Source of the DNA: Ramazzottius varieornatus
Taxonomy: Eukaryota > Tardigrada > Eutardigrada > Parachela > Ramazzottiidae
Direction of reading: 5' to 3'
Assembly: GCA_001949185.1 (NCBI GenBank)
Contig: BDGG01000005.1
Span: forward strand, 310,001 to 374,000
Length of the DNA stretch: 64,000 nt
Of the stretch, positions 1-13,100 are shown in pieces; the stretch's first letter is position 1, and every line of letters begins with the position of its first letter. The notes under the pieces were generated by a model. It was not told where the DNA came from, made no database searches, and was given only the letters and a program-made list of their open reading frames with translations. Position numbers and translations under genes: made by a program.

Positions 1-3000
1 CGGCGGAGGAGCCATTAGTCGACCGTTGTTGAACGATTGCCGAGCGACGAGATGTCTGGGCTGCTGCATCTGATTGTGGCTGTTCTGATGCATCGTCGGT
101 GGCGGAGGTCCGTTCAGAAGAGGAGGACGGCTGTGGAGGGGAGGTGGCGGACCACGAGGAGCGAAGTCTCGGTAGTTCTTTGGACGGAACTGTTGCTGTT
201 GTTGCTGCTGGCTTCTCAGGTCGGAGTTTGGTCGCATGTGTCCATTCGGGCCATCTTTGGGTTTCTGGTCCGGTTCGGTCGCGGTGACGACTTGAGCACT
301 TTGAACTTGAACAACATGGACTTCCGCCACCTGGACCGGACCTGTCTGAGTTTCGCGACTTTCATGAGCTTCAACCTTCTCACTACGAACACTCTTTGGT
401 GAATCGTTCGGCCCATCCCTACGAAGGTGAAAAGCATTTCAGATAATACTCGATGGCATTTCTGACAAGGGACTTACTTTGGCACAGTCTTTTCAGGGGA
501 AGAATCAACAGCATGAGTATCGGAAAGGCTGTTGTTGTGGCTGCTACCTCCGTTCGGGGTTCCTTTAGCGATGTCGGCGTAGCTGATGCCAGGTGTAGGT
601 AGGCGAGTAGCGGGAGCCGAAGTAGTCTTCGAGCCCTTCTTCTTGTTTAGCACTGGCATAGAAGCTACAGTTTCCGCATCACTGACATTACCAGTGTCGA
701 TATCCTCGACATGATCGGCCACGCCTTTCTTGATGTCTCCAGCAGAATTCCGGCGCCGAAGGGTGGGGAACTCCAGCGCGGTAACAGGTACCACCGCCAC
801 CGCGGGCTGTTTCGAGATGCGGGGAGGAGGCTGTGACATTCGGTTGCGGACATTGCTCTAAACAGGAAAACAAGTTTAAACCTTGATTTCCATTGGACCG
901 GAAGAGTACCAACGCATTAACGAGGTGTTTCGCAGATCTAGAAACAGTGCGCTGCAAAGATTTACAGTGCGTGGGTATGCAGGAGCGCGGTACGCCATTT
1001 AGACACTGAACCTTGCCCACACCTACGTACACTGTACCGTACACTTACTAGACTACATGTATGCAGGATCATGAAGGACTGATGCTTGCTGCGAACGTTT
1101 ATCGCAAGACATGAAGCCGAGATTGGATTTTTTGGCGAGAACTACATAAACTGACCTGTCGGTTGGGTGCAGGGTAGTTGTGTGGTGTACTGTGGGACTT
1201 GGTCGGCGATGTCTTGGCTGACACTCGTCGAGTGACGACTTGAAACTCTGTTTCTGGTGGCTGTTCGTTAGACTGTGGCTGTTCAGGGTGGACAGCCATG
1301 GCCGGTGTTTCCGGTCGCGGCGGCACTACGGGCTGTTCGTTCGGAATACTGCTGAGTGGCGAGGAAGACCTGCCTACGGCTATCGGAGCCGAAGGACTGG
1401 AAGGAAGCGAAGACTCTTTTGTGGGAAGCCCTTTGCTCTGCTCAGGCGAGGCTTTCTCTGTAATCACAAAATTAACGATTGTTATAAAGGTCCAAACTCA
1501 AGAAACCACATTCGGCAAAATTGTATCCCAAAGTGGCGCGCGTTACCAGTGCTATTGGCTAACGCGTGCGCCACTTGGGGAGAAACTATCTTGTCAATAT
1601 TGCTAACTTACTTTTCTTGGACTTTTTCTTCTTTTTCTTCTTCAGCTTGTCGATCTTCCCAACTACCACAGCTTCTTGTTTGTCCGCATCATCCACATCA
1701 GCTTCCACATCTCCCAGTCGTACATACGCACCAACTTTCAGTTCTGCTACGTCATCTGAGGAATGGGACGATCGGCCACTGGAGGAGGCCAGCTCGCCAT
1801 TGGTAGTCGGACTACAAGTGTATCTCAAGTCATCTCGCTCCATAGCCTCGATGTCGTTCTCCCACCCGGCCTGCTGCGTAATACTGTACGACACTGGGGT
1901 TTCTGGGGAAGCGTCCAAGTTGAGGCTTCGGGAATGCTTCGGAAAAGTCGGCAGTCTTGTGGAGCGTGGAGCTGCGTCAACAGCCATCTCTTGATCCGAT
2001 CCATGCGAGCTTTCAGTATCGCTTACTTTGGCCTTTCGAGCTTTCTGGCTGCCCCCCTCACCTCGGGCCACTCCGTTCTTTGGTGACATGGACGAGAAAC
2101 CCTTGGAAGGACCATCTGGGGAAGACTTCTTCTTGTTCCGGCTTCCGGGACTGGTTTCAGTTGGAGCTGAAGCGCTGTGAAGCAGTTTCTTGCTGGCTTC
2201 AGTTTCTGGGAAAAAAGTACCTGTTATGGCGCCTGATATCCATGAAGCAATATCCTTCCCGAAAAGCGGGAGCTCGGTAGGCAAACTCGACAAGAATCTT
2301 TGTACAAATAACGCACGTTTTCAGTGCTGTTGGTTGGAAGCGTGCGCCACCCAGAACATCGCTTGTTGAGATGGTTCATCTTATTACGGCAGTTTTTTAA
2401 ATACTCAGACCCGATCGAACTACGAAAGATCGCTAGAACGCCGTTAGCAAATACATATGTAGTTTAATCTTCCTGCACGAATACCATACTGCACTAGTTT
2501 CTATGAACTGAAATCAGCACAAGTGAGCCAGATTCTACCACCTTCCCACAGTGGCATTGTCTGATTGTCGGGTCCGAAACTTATGCTCGGAAGAACTTAC
2601 TTTCCAGCTTTTGTTTCTCAGTGGCAATGTAGTCGAGAAGAGCGATTCCGTCCAGTGAGGCAGTTTTTGCCAGGGCAGCATCGAAGATATTCTCGTAGGC
2701 TTTGTCTTCGTGACTGGAGTTAGGCACGTCCGTCTTTTTCGACTGGTACTTTGACAGTTTCTTCAGTTTCTCACTGCGTCCCTTCTTCTTTTCCAGGTAC
2801 CTCCCGTTGTCGAGAGCGAAAGACCCACCAAGCTGTTGGTAAGGTTGAGGATCGCTCTGCGAACCACCTCGGTTCCCGTTGTGTCGAGAAGACAATTGCG
2901 GATTGTGAGAGAACGACATTCTAGTGGATCCTTCTGAAAACACGCTGGTTATGTCACTTCAGCGGAAGTCTTGTCCACTAAATCACAGTTTATACTGATG

Positions 3001-4335
3001 GGGGGAATTGGGGATCAAGGCCATTCTTGTACTCACGATATTCAGGCTGGCGGTATTCTTCATCGTATCCGCGATTGCTAACCTTCGAGCGATCCCCATT
3101 GTTTCTATAAAATCAAGAAGTGCTTCAAAAATGATTCGCCCACCGATGGGAGGAAGACACATGGGAGTTCCGTCTGTCCTTCCGGGATGGCCAGAACCAC
3201 TTCTATCCATTCTTATATCATATAAAATACTCTCTTTACGGCGACACTTGATCGAGTTCGGTGGTTACATAACTAGTTAACTGTGCAAGTCGTTACAAAA
3301 AAGTCGACTGGAATCCATGCGAGTTTGAGGAGAATTTTCGTTTAGTTTTGAAAAACTGATTAGTGTCTTCTCTCAGTCCAGTGAATTCCTGTAGAGTTTG
3401 ACCGTTCAGAACGCTAGAGGCTTTGACGAAACCAGAGTACGGTATTTACCCGTTGTACTGATGGCTTCGTCCACCACGGCTCCCTTCTCCTCTGTTTTGT
3501 CCATTCTGAAAAGAACAACACATGGAACCAATACCACTCTTTCGATGCTGGTAATGAAGCAACGAGGCGATTACATCGGTCTGACAACTTATTTAATCAC
3601 CTCTTTTGCGTGCATATCGTGGTGGTAGTTTCGCTGGAAATTATTGGCGTAATCATCGTCCTGACATTCCAATGATTCCAAGATCAACATCCTCTGTCCC
3701 AGACCAAACTCATGCATCGAATCTGCAAGATGTTCAAAACCAGATAAGACTAATCAAGTGAAACCCTGAAAGATGGGTAAAAGCTTACCATAGTTGGAAT
3801 TCATCCCAGAAGCATCCATTTCCTCCGATTCATCCGATGCATTACTGGAAGCTTTAGACGATCCAGCAGAACCCAAAGACTGCTGGACTTGTGGAAGAGC
3901 AATGCGGTGATTTTCCTCATACTTACTATCATTCTCTCGACCTCTGTGGTCATCCGCAATAAAGGTGGTCGACTTCAAAGATGAAGGAAGACTGTGGCTA
4001 TGTTTCGGTGCCATGGAATGCATGAGTGAACTTCCGAACTTATCCTCTTCTCGGTTAATTTTCTCCTTCTCCTTCTGCAACAGCTTCAGAGCCAGGTCCC
4101 CAGGCTCGCTTGATGGTGACTTGGAGGATTTATAGCCGCCAGGTCTCATCACTACGGCGTCCAGAACCGACTTGAGGTCCGTATCCGACATGTCGTTCGG
4201 GTTGATCTCCATCAGGCTGAGCCCGTCGGCAATTTCTGCCGTCTTTGTTTTCCTCCCCTTACCTAAAGCTTGTGCAGACATTCTGGTCACTTTTAACGAG
4301 AGTTTGCCATGAAGGCTTCTTTCCGGCGATGACAA
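1..4335 (-). CDS. Large disordered protein of unknown function, partial at its 3' end
   Basis: I do not recognise this gene. At least nine coding exons are visible on the minus strand: about 3789-4335, 3601-3722, 3450-3505, about 3150-3211 and 3055-3108, 2589-2935, a piece near 2220-2262, 1612-2209, about 1157-1462, 476-853 and 1-431, which is still open at the window edge. GT and AG sit at most borders. The start at 4335 is the first ATG of the first exon; 4281 is an alternative. The protein is rich in S, P, G, N and K. It has RG/GR stretches in exons 3-5, a run of lysines near 1620, a PTLRRRNS segment and a SYADIAK segment near 560-590, and a Q7 run followed by proline-rich sequence at the left edge. 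No catalytic domain or membrane segment is seen. Composition suggests an RNA-associated scaffold, but that is inference only. Whether all exons belong to one gene is likely but unproven. Confidence 0.6.
970..1072. repeat. Family B hairpin cluster in an intron
   Basis: Motifs GGGTATGCAGGAGCG near 973, CCCACACCTACGTAC near 1017 and ACATGTATGCAGGATC near 1054 are degenerate family B arms. They sit in the intron between exons 476-853 and 1157-1462. Confidence 0.6.
1529..1590. repeat. Family A intronic hairpin, copy A1
   Basis: The arms AAGTGGCGCGCGTTA and AACGCGTGCGCCACTT form an imperfect stem. The copy fills about 40% of a roughly 150-base intron (1463-1611) of the left-edge gene and starts about 20 bases from the splice donor. 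Confidence 0.85.
2308..2365. repeat. Family A intronic hairpin, copy A2
   Basis: ACGCACGTTTTCAGTGCTG and, after a short loop, GAAGCGTGCGCCAC. The outer left arm has decayed. It lies in an intron of the left-edge gene. Confidence 0.75.
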
Positions 4336-5242
4336 ACTAGATGGGGAAGAAGCGTCAAAGCCGTAGGAGTGTGAAAAACAGCTGCGCCGCCTAGGCCAGA
4401 CTCACCGACAGAACTACTCGATCTTAGGCTTCATCGTTCAAACAAGCACTAAAAACCAAAACAAGAAGGTAACAAAGAACTTTTGTCAGGTCCGTGGAGT
4501 AAACGAGGTACAGAGAGTGCGAAAAGAGCTCAGGGAAGAAAATGGCAGCCTCGAGAGGAGAACGATGCAAAAGCAAAACTCGACGGAAAATTCTTGAAGT
4601 TTTGATATTTGCGCATAAACAAACTGCTCCAGGGCCCAAGCAGCAAGTTCCAGCTGAGAAGTCCAGGGAGGCCCTTTTTGAAAAACGGCACTTTGGTGAC
4701 TGCGCTCCGCCATGCCCCACCTTCAAAATTTTCCCCGGGGGAGTGTGTCAGCCAAGTCAGAGTCAGTGTCACGGCTCACGAGCACTGGGCAATCGACCCG
4801 AGCCGGGTCCACACACCATCCTGACCTTCGAGGATCTTTCGCGAATCGGGAAATGAAAACGTCGTCCTTTTTCTCAACTTGTGAAATCCCAACGACTGGC
4901 AACAAGGACCCCTCGAGGAGTCTCATCCACTTGGTGAATATCTCAACGAAAACAAAGCAACCGAGCAGTGCGTAGCGGAATCCCCAAACACACTTTAGAA
5001 ACTGACATTAGTTAGCACGAGCTATTGTATACGAACTACGAAGCATGAACTACTAAGGTATTCACAAAAGCTGAAAAGTGGGCTTCAGAAAGGTAAGAAA
5101 CCCGCTACTGTACTATACAAGTGAAAAAACATGCATCATTTGCCAGGGTTTCTGACGAACGCACACGCATGATAACTCTTAAGCACGAGGAATTACTTCT
5201 TGGCCCAATGAGGCTACAGGTTTCGGGCGTCGACGACGGAAA
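4336..5242. other. Intergenic region between the left-edge gene and CIR1
   Basis: No supported coding exon on either strand. It holds the probable promoter and 5' leader of the left-edge gene and the 3' end of CIR1. Short overlapping frames near 4424-4975 look like chance. Confidence 0.6.
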
Positions 5243-6643
5243 TCATCTGGAACGACTCCGGCGAACTGAGCGTGCACCCTCTTCACGCGTTTCGTGGCGA
5301 TCGCGAGACCGATTTCGAATGGGAGAGCGACTACGCTTTCTGTTATGACGATCACGGTCTTCTCTGTGGGCAAAACTTCGATTGTCGGAGGAGCTGGACG
5401 AACGATCTCTCCGTCTGGTGGACGATGAGACCCATTTCACGTCCTTCTCCGAACGTTTCCGATTCTCCTGGAATCGTTTATCCGGGCTCGAACGTTTGTC
5501 TTTGATGGAGGTGCGGTCTCCGCGTGAACTCCTTCGATCACTCATACCGCGACGTCCGGAGGTACCTAGAGATTCACAGATTCAACCACACGAATAACTT
5601 TGGATGCGAATGGATGATCCTCATTATAATGAAATCCGGAAAACCTCACTTGCCTTTGTCCAGTTCCTTTCCATCGTTCTCCAGCTTTTCCAGCTTCTTC
5701 AGCAGCTTCTTCTTTTGCTTCTTAGTCAGGGACTTCAAGAACTCAATCTCTGCACTCTCCTCATCTTCGCTTTCGATATAAGCCTGATTACTGGCTTTGG
5801 GGTTGTTCACTCTCCAACTAGCAGCCGATTCTTTCAGTTTCAAGCCTTCTTCCCGCATCTTAGCCATAAGGTCCAACGGAGCAGCGCTCGCTGTATCAGA
5901 GAAAATACATGGTGCTACCGTCGTACCACAATGTTCTTAGGAAATGTGGAACCGACACACTTACTTGTCGCCTCCTTTCCCGTGTCTCCACGTCGTTTGT
6001 CTTCTGGGACAACCGGGGCAGCGTTGAAGAGTGGACATTCTCTGTCAGTGTTGATATGACCCCATTGGTGGCACTTTATACAGCGAACGTTCCGTACAGC
6101 GATACCAAAGGGTTGATCCCGAACATCATCCTTCCCAACAGCAAAACTGCAAAAGGCAACATTCGGTTCACAAGCCAGAGTCAATATAAAAGTTTTAGGT
6201 TATTATAACCTGGTTATATGCAAAATATGACCGGACCGGATGTGATAGAAACAACGGGCACAATACCTTTCACGAGGAGCTTGGTATTTCCTCTGCCATT
6301 CGAACTTGACTTCCGGCTCGTTAAGATCACGGTCTTCGTCCCTCTTTACACCGGGAGGTGCTTCGTACATGAAGTTGATACCAAGCTTTAGCTTCTCGTC
6401 ATTGCTCACTAACGTACGGTTGTTATACAGCTCCTGCTCCCGTTCATACTGCTTGCGAAGCTCATCTTGCTTAGTTTTCTCCTGCTCCTTCGCCTGTTCG
6501 GCCATCCATACCTACGAGCGACGAACAGTTTAGACAGCATAGAAAAAAAATCTAAAGTCTTTAGAACTTACTCGTTTGACGTTGTCCAAATTCGACGGAT
6601 GGAAGAACTTCTTGGACATATAATTATTGTATCCCTTCCCCAT
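5243..6643 (-). CDS. CIR1: CIR1, CBF1-interacting corepressor / splicing-associated protein
   Basis: Five exons (6572-6643, 6267-6511, 5965-6146, 5654-5890, 5243-5565) join in phase to 352 residues. The N-terminus [18 protein letters not shown], the KRVWMAEQ segment, the NFMYEAPPG segment and a CCHC-like zinc knuckle ([16 protein letters not shown], about residues 135-150) match animal CIR1, as does the [20 protein letters not shown] stretch. The C-terminus is arginine/serine rich, as expected for a nuclear speckle protein. CIR1 links RBPJ/CBF1 to histone deacetylase complexes in Notch repression and also associates with splicing factors. The fourth intron appears to use a GC donor (AAAG followed by GCAAGT); only this choice keeps the RS-rich last exon in frame. 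The gene is head to head with SF3B1. Confidence 0.93.
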
Positions 6644-7172
6644 CTTGAAACGTGGTTTTTCTCCTCGTTCCTAACGATCCAAAGCTCCTACTCGAGACTG
6701 ACTTCGTGAACTCCAGCCGTTATCAACGAGAACCGCGTAAAGATTTTTGTCCCAGTCCGAGCAGTCCCGTAATCCCGGAAAACGTAAACAAAAACTGGAA
6801 AAAGTTTACAATTTCCCGTTGTCATAAGACAAATTGCGATAGTCAACTCACTCATCTAGTCTGAAATGAAGCACGTGATGCGTTCGGCGTTCGGGCTCAT
6901 CGATCGGTCGAACCAGGTGAACTGCAATGTGCGTTGCAGGCTTGCACTGCCTTGCAGTAGTCGTCGCTGGATCGCTATACCAGCCCACTCTGGCTACACG
7001 TACGCTGAGTCCTCTACGCTCTAACCTGCCATTTTCTTTCTCGAAGATCATCTTGCCTGTTGTGAAGCCAGATCTGGTTGGTGATCTCTCCAAGCCAAAA
7101 GTGTCAAAACCGTTCCGACTTTTGGAAGTGTGTGGTTGAAGATCTGAGCCAGCGCGACGCGGGTATCTCATC
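6644..7172. promoter_or_regulatory. Shared divergent promoter region of CIR1 and SF3B1
   Basis: 529 bases separate the two start codons. No coding exon is supported here, so the promoters and 5' leaders of both genes must lie here unless there are unseen upstream exons. I saw no clear TATA box at a usable distance. Confidence 0.6.
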
Positions 7173-10100
7173 ATGGCACCGATTCCACGGACAGCTGCTG
7201 GTAAGTCTGTCATTTGATAGTGATGAAACATCTGGTCCACGAACTGTCGCTCCCGATTATGCCCCTAGTTGAGTAGCTGAGTCTCATTACGGTGTCTTGA
7301 CTTGCAGAGCTCGAAGCTCAGGTGGAGGGGGTGCGAAAGAGCGCTGCTGAGAATCAGGCAGAAAACGGTGATTATATTGGCTTTGGTCAGGCGGGCGCGT
7401 TTGATGAAGAAATCTATGGTGGCGGCAAGAAAACTGGCTCCGATAACTACCATACTACCATCGGAGGGGACGATGATAATGACGAGGACGAAGATGATGG
7501 TGATGCTCGTCCCGGAGTTGGAGTGGCGCCTAGGAAGGCGGCCTACAGAGTCTCCGAAGCTGCTCTTCGAGAGAACGCTAAGTCGGGAGCCGTAAGTGTT
7601 TATTCGATCGCTAGATCATTTCTACACATTTTTGTTCTGTCATAACAACAGTGAACTTTCTGTAGGATGTCGATCCGATGCTGGAACATCGTCGCGCCAG
7701 AGTAGCTGACAGGGAGAACGAATACAAGGCCGAACGACGGAAACGGGCTCGTTTGTCTCCGGAACGCACAGATCCCTTTGCTGATGGTAAGTCTGCTAAT
7801 GGCTCTGAGAGTCACATCCCGTTGCTTTAATTGAGTAGGATTATTTATTGATATCTGATCGGAGGAAAAGGTTGTTGATGCCTGTACCGTTAAAATTTAA
7901 AGAACTCTTAAGCTACTGATGGTAGACAGATTCATTTGTAGAGCGAAGTTGAGACGCTTGCCAAAAGCTCGAGGAACTCAAGCCAGGACTTTGAGGAAAA
8001 GTTGGCCCCACCATCAAGCGATAGCAACTAGCAACTGTATGAATATTGTTGGCAGGCTACTCGCCTTTCTTCGGTTGTTAATTCACATCTTTACAGATTT
8101 CGTTGAAGAGAATCTCTGTTGGAAAAGCACGAAACGGAGGACGAATCGAGGTCACGTACGTATTTAGTTACTATTGATGCGAACGAAATCCACTTCCTGC
8201 CTCAAAGTATACTATACGTTTATCCTTGAGAATCTGTCTACCTCAGTAGCTACTTGTGGTATGAGTGCTTTTCAAAAGTCATGTCATTTACTTCTAGCCA
8301 GTATTCCGTAATTAATAGGAAAGATTTTACGGCTTAGCTTTTCAACCGTTCATCCATCACGTGAGATATCGACCATGTTATGCTTGTTAATTGAGCAGTG
8401 CTTTCGTAATTTCAGGAGGTAAAACACCCGATGTTGGTTCACGCACCTTTGCTCGCGTTATGCGCGAGAACGACCTTCAGAAAGAGACTGCTGATATCCA
8501 GCAGCAGTTACGCGACAAGTCGAAGGCAGGCGAACTTGTGTCAGCTGGTAATGGCGAAGCTAAGTTAGTTACAGGGAGGAAAAAGGGACGCTGGGACGTG
8601 CCAACCATTAGTGCAGCGTCCATGTCCGGTTCCACACCTGTGGACGCTACCCCCGAACAGACGCAGACGTGGGCGTCCACTCCTAAGCAGCCACAAAAGT
8701 GGGACGCGACACCCCAACACATTCCTGCCGGTGCCGCTACACCGGCAGTCCCCACGGGTCCTTCCAGGTGGGACGCTACTCCCGCCACTGCACCCTCTAC
8801 CGGTGTGAGGAAGAACAGGTGGGACGAGACACCGAGAGCGACCACGGGAGCTGAAACGCCGAGCGGGGCTGGCTGGGCTGAAACACCGCACGCCGATCGT
8901 GGTGACGCTGGAGCGGAAACACCGGGTATGTCAAAGAGGAAGTCCCGATGGGATGAAACGCCTCAAGCAGCGCAGACTCCTTCGGGTGGCGGTATGATGA
9001 CACCCATGATGGGAATGACACCAGGTAACTTTTTGGTTTCATGGTCCAGTCTTCAGTCTTGGATAGTGCTTAGTTTAGTTAATGATGGTTTATCTCTCTT
9101 AGGTATGTCCACTCCGATCGGTATGAAGGCAATGGGCATGGCGACTCCGGCACCTAATCATCTGATGAACATGACGCCCGAACAAGTGCAGGCCTTCCGT
9201 TTTGAGAAGGAAATGGACGACAGAAATCGGTAAGTAACTTATCGTTGGGCATTTTATTTCGGTAAACTAATTATACGTTCTTCTTTAGATATATGACTGA
9301 TGAAGAACTTGATGCGTTGTTTCCTCCTGGTTACAAAGTCCTCCCAGCACCGGCGGGATACCAACCCATCCGCACACCGGCGAGAAAGTTGTTGGCTACT
9401 CCCACGCCGATGACAGGGATGCATGGCTTCTTCATGCAGCAAGAGACTGCAGCTTCGAATAAAGGTATGTTGAGTCTTCAATAAAGTGTGGTATCAACAG
9501 TAGTGAGTAGTTGACTGACGGTGATTTTGCTTGAAGGTATTCTGAACTCGCAGCCGATCGACCAAGAGCTGCCTATGCTGAAACCAGAAGACACGCAGTA
9601 CTTCGACAAGCTGCTGCAGGAAGTGGATGAAGAGAACCTTTCACCCGAAGAGCAGAAGGAACGACAGATCATGAAGCTGTTGCTGAAGATCAAGAACGGC
9701 ACTCCACCCATGAGAAAGTCCGCCATGCGACAGATCACAGACAAGGCTAGAGCATTCGGTGCGGGTCCGCTCTTCAACCAGATCCTGCCGCTGCTAATGT
9801 CGCCCACGCTGGAAGACCAAGAACGTCATCTGCTCGTCAAAGTCATCGATCGCGTGCTGTATAAGCTCGACGATATGGTGCGTCCATATGTCCATAAAAT
9901 TCTGGTGGTCATTGAGCCGCTGCTCATTGACGAAGACTACTATGCTCGAGTGGAAGGTCGTGAGATCATCTCGAACTTGGCCAAAGCGGCGGGCTTAGCT
10001 ACCATGATTTCAGTCATGCGTCCTGATATCGACAACATTGATGAGTACGTCCGAAATACCACGGCAAGAGCCTTTGCGGTCGTGGCTTCAGCGCTGGGTA

Positions 10101-13100
10101 TTCCTTCGCTGATTCCCTTCTTGAAGGCGGTCTGTAAGAGCAAGAAGTCATGGCAAGCACGACACACTGGTAAGGAAACCTATTCCACTCTGATTCCGCA
10201 GAAATTCAAAAAACTGTTTGAGACTTGAGCAAATATTAAAACTCAACGGTATCGTTTTCCCAATCAGCGCAACTTTTAGCCTTAGCAGGAAAAACATGCG
10301 GCAATTGGGGAAAAAAAGTTTGGTCGAGTTGGAAAGTTTTCGTAAGTGGCGCACGTTGCCAGTGCTGTTGACTGGTAGCTTGCGCCACTCAGAAAAACGA
10401 TTTGAAATTATGGGTTTGTTTGCATTTAGTTCGTTGCTGGTTGATTGACTGTCGATTTTCCATTATAGGTATCAAGATTGTGCAGCAGATCGCCATCTTG
10501 ATGGGTTGCGCGGTTCTCCCGCACTTGATGAGTCTGGTTGACATTATTTACCATGGTTTGGAAGACGAGCAACAGAAGGTCAGGACTATCACAGCTCTGT
10601 CGTTGGCTGCCTTGGCCGAAGCAGCTGCTCCGTATGGTATCGAGTCCTTCGATGCGGTCCTGAAGCCGCTGTGGCACGGTATCCGAACTCACCGCGGTAA
10701 AGGTTTGGCTGCTTTCCTGAAGGCCATCGGATTCCTGATCCCTCTGATGGACGCCGAGTACGCTTCATACTACACCCGAGAAGTGATGATCATTCTCATT
10801 CGAGAGTTTTCATCGCCTGACGAAGAGATGAAGAAGATCGTACTAAAGGTAAACCTTCTAACTGAATATGTTTTTCGCATCCACCTGCATACTATAACGT
10901 TACGTGAAAGATTGGTTCAAAGTATGCAGGTGCACGGAATAGTACTGCAACGTTGCTCTATCGGTGCCTCTCATATACCTAGATACATGAATTCCATCAT
11001 GAGTTACGGGACTCATGTATGCAGATGCGTGAAACCATCTGTCTTGTCTTCATCTGATTTTCGTTCGGTTGTTTCTGTAGGTGGTGAAGCAGTGTTGTGG
11101 AACGGAAGGTGTTGAACCACAGTACATTCGGGATGAAATTCTCCCTCACTTCTTCCGCGCCTTCTGGAATCATCGAATGGCGTTGGACAAGAGGAACTAC
11201 AAGCAGCTGGTCGAGACCACCGTGGAGATTGCCAACAAGGTTGGTGCCTCGACCATCATCACTAAGATTGTCGACGACCTGAAGGACGAAAACGAACAGT
11301 ATAGAAAGATGGTAATGGAAACAGTCGAGAAGGTTCTCGAGATGTTGGGTTCGGCTGATATCGACGCCCGTCTGGAGGAACAGCTTATCGACGGTATCCT
11401 GTACGCTTTCCAAGAACAGACCACCGAAGATATCGTCATGTTGAGTGGCTTTGGCATGGTCATCAACTCCCTAGGTAAGAACAATCGTCATGAAAGTATC
11501 TGATCTCTGTGAACGGTATCTTAGTGTAATTGGATAAAAATAAACAAAATCGGTCGAAATTTCAGGTACCTGCATACTTTGTGACCGTTGCATGTGTACG
11601 GCTCGGTGTATGTAGGTGCACGAAAGAGTGGCCATTTCGTTCGGTGGCTGCTCATTCAGGTTTTACTTTTGTGTTTCGTGCAGGCAAACGTTGCAAGCCA
11701 TATCTACCTCAGATTTGCGGTACGATCCTGTGGCGCCTGAACAACAAAGCTGCTAAAGTTCGTCAACAAGCCGCGGACCTGATTTCCAAAGTGGCCGGTG
11801 TCATGAAGCTGTGTAACGAAGAGAAGCTGATGGGCCATTTGGGTAAGTGCAATCTGTTATTACTTATTAGTTATCAAACACGAATATAAACTACTGACCT
11901 TTTGTCTTAAACAGGTGTCGTCCTGTACGAATATCTGGGCGAAGAATACCCTGAAGTCCTGGGTAGTATCCTCGGCGCCCTCAAGGGTATCGTCAACGTC
12001 ATCGGCATGACCAAGATGACGCCACCAATCAAAGACCTCCTCCCTCGATTGACCCCTATCCTCAAGAATCGCCACGAGAAGGTCCAGGAGAACTGCATCG
12101 ACTTGGTAGGTCGCATCGCAGATCGAGGTGCCGAGTATGTTAGTGCGCGAGAGTGGATGCGTATCTGTTTCGAGCTGTTGGAGCTACTGAAGGCCCATAA
12201 GAAAGCCATTCGAAGAGCCACCGTCAATACTTTTGGGTATATCGCGAAAGCTATTGGCCCGCATGATGTCTTGGCAACTCTGTTGAACAACCTGAAGGTA
12301 CAGGAACGACAGAACAGAGTGTGTACTACGGTGGCTATTGCTATAGTGGCCGAGACCTGTTCACCGTTTACGGTACTTCCGGCTCTGATGAACGAATATA
12401 GAGTACCGGAACTGAACGTTCAGAATGGTGTGCTGAAGGCCATGTCGTTCATGTTCGAGTACATCGGCGAGATGGGCAAGGACTACATCTATGCAGTGAC
12501 GCCGTTGCTGGAAGACGCACTGATGGACCGGTGAGTTACTAAAATACTTTTTCAAACAACGGTTTCTTCAATTGAGACTCAGACAAGAAGCCTGACTTTT
12601 CACACACCTGCATGCATGCATTTCGCGGTAAGTGTACGGTGATGCGTACGCAGGTACGGGAAAGGGTGGGGTGATTGACTTTCACGTACCTGCATACATG
12701 CCTATCACGACTGATGTCTACAATCTTGTAGGCAGGTATGTGAAAGGTAGATTTATTCTGCTTTTCCGCCCTGCATTTTCTCATCAAGTTGCATTCTGTT
12801 TCAGCGATTTGGTGCATCGTCAGACGGCATGCTCGGCAGTCGCACACATGGCACTGGGTGTGTTTGGGTTCGGGTGTGAAGATGCGCTGAACCATCTGTT
12901 GAACTGCGTCTGGCCCAACATCTTCGAGACATCGCCGCATATGGCACAAGCCTTCATGGCGGCCGTGGAAGGAATGCGGGTCTCGTTGGGCCCAGTTCGG
13001 CTGCTGCAGTACACACTCCAAGGCCTTTTCCATCCAGCTCGCCGTGTTCGGGAAAACTACTGGCGAGTGTACAACACGCTGTACATTGGAGCACAGGACG

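Noticed and set aside
4486-4975. Cluster of overlapping short frames between the left-edge gene and CIR1
   Set aside because: Six overlapping frames on both strands, none with family similarity or splice partners.
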